A stretch of 15,837 nt of DNA from an uncultured Acidobacteriota bacterium (lineage in GTDB: Bacteria > Acidobacteriota > Terriglobia > UBA7540): NCBI GenBank assembly GCA_937900045.1, contig CALCEB010000255.1, forward strand, positions 1-15,837, given 5' to 3'. The stretch's first letter is position 1; each line of letters opens with the position of its first letter. The translations under genes were made by a program, and so were the position numbers. The notes beneath the pieces are model-generated. The model saw nothing but the letters and a program-made list of their open reading frames with translations. It ran no database searches and was not told the DNA's origin. Positions 14,078-15,837 of the stretch are shown here, in pieces.

Positions 14078-15596
14078 ACCTTCATTTCCGCTCCTCGGGG
14101 TGGTTAGCATGGCCTTCGTTTTCAAAGTGGCCGCTGGCAAGCAAACTCACACTTCATCCTCGCCGGTGCTTGCGCGGTTCCACCCTATTCGAGCCGCGGG
14201 TGTTTTTGTGCTTTTCATGGGATGTGGATGGGTCCATGCGGCAGCGCAGCAGACTGCCGCGAACCCAGCCCAATCCGCGCCTCCCGCCCAACCCAAGATC
14301 CTTCCGCAGGCCGTTGAATACCTTTCCCAAGGCAATGAGTTCTACGCGCAAAAGAACTTTGCGGCGGCAGCGGAAGCCTTCCGGAAGGCCGTTCAGGCAC
14401 AACCCGAACTGGGGGACGCGCACCGCGGTCTGGGACTGGCGCTTTGGAACGAGGGGAAAACAGACGAGGCCATCCGCGAGCTCACCGTTGTGGCCCAGCT
14501 TCAGCCGAAAGATGCTTCGGCCCATTATGACCTGTCAAAGGCGGCCTGGGGACTTGCCAACCGGGAGAACGGACTTTCCGGGGGGGGCAAGAGCGTCAAC
14601 GCGGCGCGCTACCAGGACCTGGCCATTTCAGAATTGCAAAAGGCTCTGGCGCTGCGGCCGGGTGATGCCCAAATGCACTTGGATCTGGCCGAGATGTATA
14701 TCGATTTTGGCCAGGCCAAGAAAGCGGCGCCCGAAGCGGAAAAGGCTGCGGCTCTGGAGCCAAAGAACACCCGGGTGCTGCTGACGGCGGGGCGCGCATT
14801 GCTCGCCCAAGGCCAGGAGGACGACGCTGCAAAAGAATTCCAAAAAGCACTCGAGATCAATCCTGGTGATGGTGACGCCTACATGGCGCTCGGCCAACTT
14901 CGCCTGTATCAGAGGAACCTGCCGGAGGCGGAGAAGGAGTTCCGGAAGGCTGTTGAAATCGCGCCCCAATATTCTCCGGCTTGGGCAGCGTTGGGCCAGC
15001 TTCTTGAGAAAACAAGCCGCATGACGGAAGCTCGATCCGCGCTTCAAAAGGCTGTGACCCTGAATCCGCGCGATTGGCAAAGCGAATACCGGCTTGGTAA
15101 GATTCTGGCCCAGGGAGGCGATCCTGCTGGGGCCGTCCGCCTTTTCCAGGATGTCCTGAAGGTCGATCCCTCGTATTTCCCGGCGCGAGAACAACTGGCG
15201 GAAGGGCTGCTTCGCCGCGGGGATGTCCAAGGAGCGATGACCCTGGCTGAAAAGTTGGAAGCTGAAAATCCGCAAGCGCCCGAAGGCCATCGGGTGATGG
15301 CGCTGGCGCTCTGGAAACAGCGCAATTACGACGCTTCGCTCGCAGAATGCGCCATGGCCCTATCCAATGATCCGCAACCCGCGCAGATGCTGGTGGTGCA
15401 GGCGCTCGACCTCTGGCAACAGAACCGCAAAAAGGAGGCCCGGCTGGCCTTTGTGCAGGCAGGAAAAAATCAGCCCAATCTGGCCAGCTCGGAGGTTTTC
15501 TGCCGGTTGATCCTTTGCGACGGCCATGACCTGGGCATCGTTTCCGATTTCCTTCAGAAAAACCGCTGGGCCATCATGCCGCAACCACAGTTTTGA
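14070..15596 (+). CDS. Exported tetratricopeptide-repeat protein
   Basis: A 508-residue protein with a long charged N-terminus, a hydrophobic segment (about 41-58, AAGVFVLFMGCGWVHAAA) and a plausible cleavage before QQTAA. A Pro/Ala linker leads into about 11 TPR units from residue 77 to 480. Each has the 34-residue W/L-G-Y/A-F-A-P pattern, for example YMALGQLRLYQRNLPEAEKEFRKAVEIAPQ. The third unit carries an insertion, GLSGGGKSVNAARYQD. TPR superhelices bind protein partners; here this would be in the periplasm or on the surface. The final 30 residues include two cysteines (CRLILCDG). ATG 14109 is an alternative start with a shorter n-region and a GGGGTGG upstream; the 14070 start overlaps the OB-fold gene stop. 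No catalytic domain is seen. Confidence 0.88.
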   Translation: MSEPSFPLLGVVSMAFVFKVAAGKQTHTSSSPVLARFHPIRAAGVFVLFMGCGWVHAAAQQTAANPAQSAPPAQPKILPQAVEYLSQGNEFYAQKNFAAAAEAFRKAVQAQPELGDAHRGLGLALWNEGKTDEAIRELTVVAQLQPKDASAHYDLSKAAWGLANRENGLSGGGKSVNAARYQDLAISELQKALALRPGDAQMHLDLAEMYIDFGQAKKAAPEAEKAAALEPKNTRVLLTAGRALLAQGQEDDAAKEFQKALEINPGDGDAYMALGQLRLYQRNLPEAEKEFRKAVEIAPQYSPAWAALGQLLEKTSRMTEARSALQKAVTLNPRDWQSEYRLGKILAQGGDPAGAVRLFQDVLKVDPSYFPAREQLAEGLLRRGDVQGAMTLAEKLEAENPQAPEGHRVMALALWKQRNYDASLAECAMALSNDPQPAQMLVVQALDLWQQNRKKEARLAFVQAGKNQPNLASSEVFCRLILCDGHDLGIVSDFLQKNRWAIMPQPQF

Positions 15597-15659
15597 AGCG
15601 TGTCGACAGGATCCCCACTGCCGTCAAACCGCGCGAGGCGAAGGACCCCAAAAAGGAAA

Positions 15660-15687
15660 TCAGCCATCAGTTTTCAGCCTTCAGTAA
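15660..15687 (+). repeat. Short tandem 7-mer repeat between convergent genes
   Basis: Four consecutive 7-base units beginning TCAG (TCAGCCA, TCAGTTT, TCAGCCT, TCAGTAA) lie in the 136-base gap between the TPR gene and the probable panC end. No hairpin-plus-T-run terminator was found in this gap. Confidence 0.55.
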
Positions 15688-15732
15688 CTGCCATTTTTTC
15701 CCGGCGCGCGGTGACTCCATGGAACTCCCCAC

Positions 15733-15837
15733 TCACCGAGGCCTGGAATACCTCGCGAGTACCAAATCCACCAACTTGGCGTCGCTCATCTCGCGCGGTC
15801 CGAAGATGACATTGTCGATCAGCCGGGTGGAACCCAC
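15733..15837 (-). CDS. panC: C-terminal fragment, probably pantothenate synthetase PanC
   Basis: The last 34 codons of a minus-strand gene enter from the right edge and end at TGA 15735-15733. The fragment begins VGSTRLIDNV. A terminal G-x-x-RLIDN segment is characteristic of the end of pantothenate synthetase, the ligase joining pantoate and beta-alanine in coenzyme A synthesis. It then continues as FGPREMSDAKLVDLVLARYSRPR, a short tail of the kind that varies among PanC proteins. The rest of the gene, including its ATP-binding motifs, lies outside the window, so the call rests on one short motif. It converges with the TPR gene. Confidence 0.5.
   Translation of the reverse strand: MGSTRLIDNVIFGPREMSDAKLVDLVLARYSRPR

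Noticed and set aside
15600..15809. 69-codon plus-strand open frame at the right end
   Set aside because: Overlaps the probable panC end on the other strand and contains the 7-mer tandem repeat; no ribosome binding site or domain.

Overview
The window looks like chromosomal DNA of a high-GC soil bacterium, most probably an acidobacterium. The strongest pointer is the 1431-codon secreted protein at 8087-12382. It joins a DUF7948-type head, SBBP beta-propeller repeats and choice-of-anchor-D repeats, an architecture very common in Acidobacteriota. This assignment is inference; there is no rRNA or other phylogenetic marker in the window.

From right to left, everything up to 12382 reads on the minus strand. 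The giant SBBP protein comes first, then about 830 bp of mostly non-coding DNA with a cluster of palindromic repeats. A housekeeping run follows: glgA (glycogen synthase), trxA (thioredoxin), purA (adenylosuccinate synthase) and a small lipocalin-like secreted protein. The molybdenum-cofactor set moeA-moaC-mogA comes next; moaC and mogA overlap by ATGA. Beyond mogA lies a two-gene unit with different codon use: a secreted peptide carrying 12 cysteines in its mature part, and a membrane-anchored or secreted unknown protein cut by the left edge. The promoter of this unit has a run of ten G between the -35 and -10 boxes, a layout that suggests phase variation.

Right of 12382 the genes turn to the plus strand and form a tight three-gene operon with overlapping reading frames: a secreted S1/P1-nuclease / zinc phospholipase C family hydrolase, a small exported OB-fold-like protein and an exported TPR protein. 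They look like parts of one extracytoplasmic function, probably nucleic-acid or phosphodiester degradation. The last 105 bases hold the C-terminal end of a minus-strand gene, probably panC.

Two copies of one palindromic, REP/MITE-like repeat family (7894-8073 and 12469-12598) bracket the giant SBBP gene. The left copy looks like one element nested in another. I found no tRNA, rRNA, CRISPR array, transposase gene or convincing intrinsic terminator.
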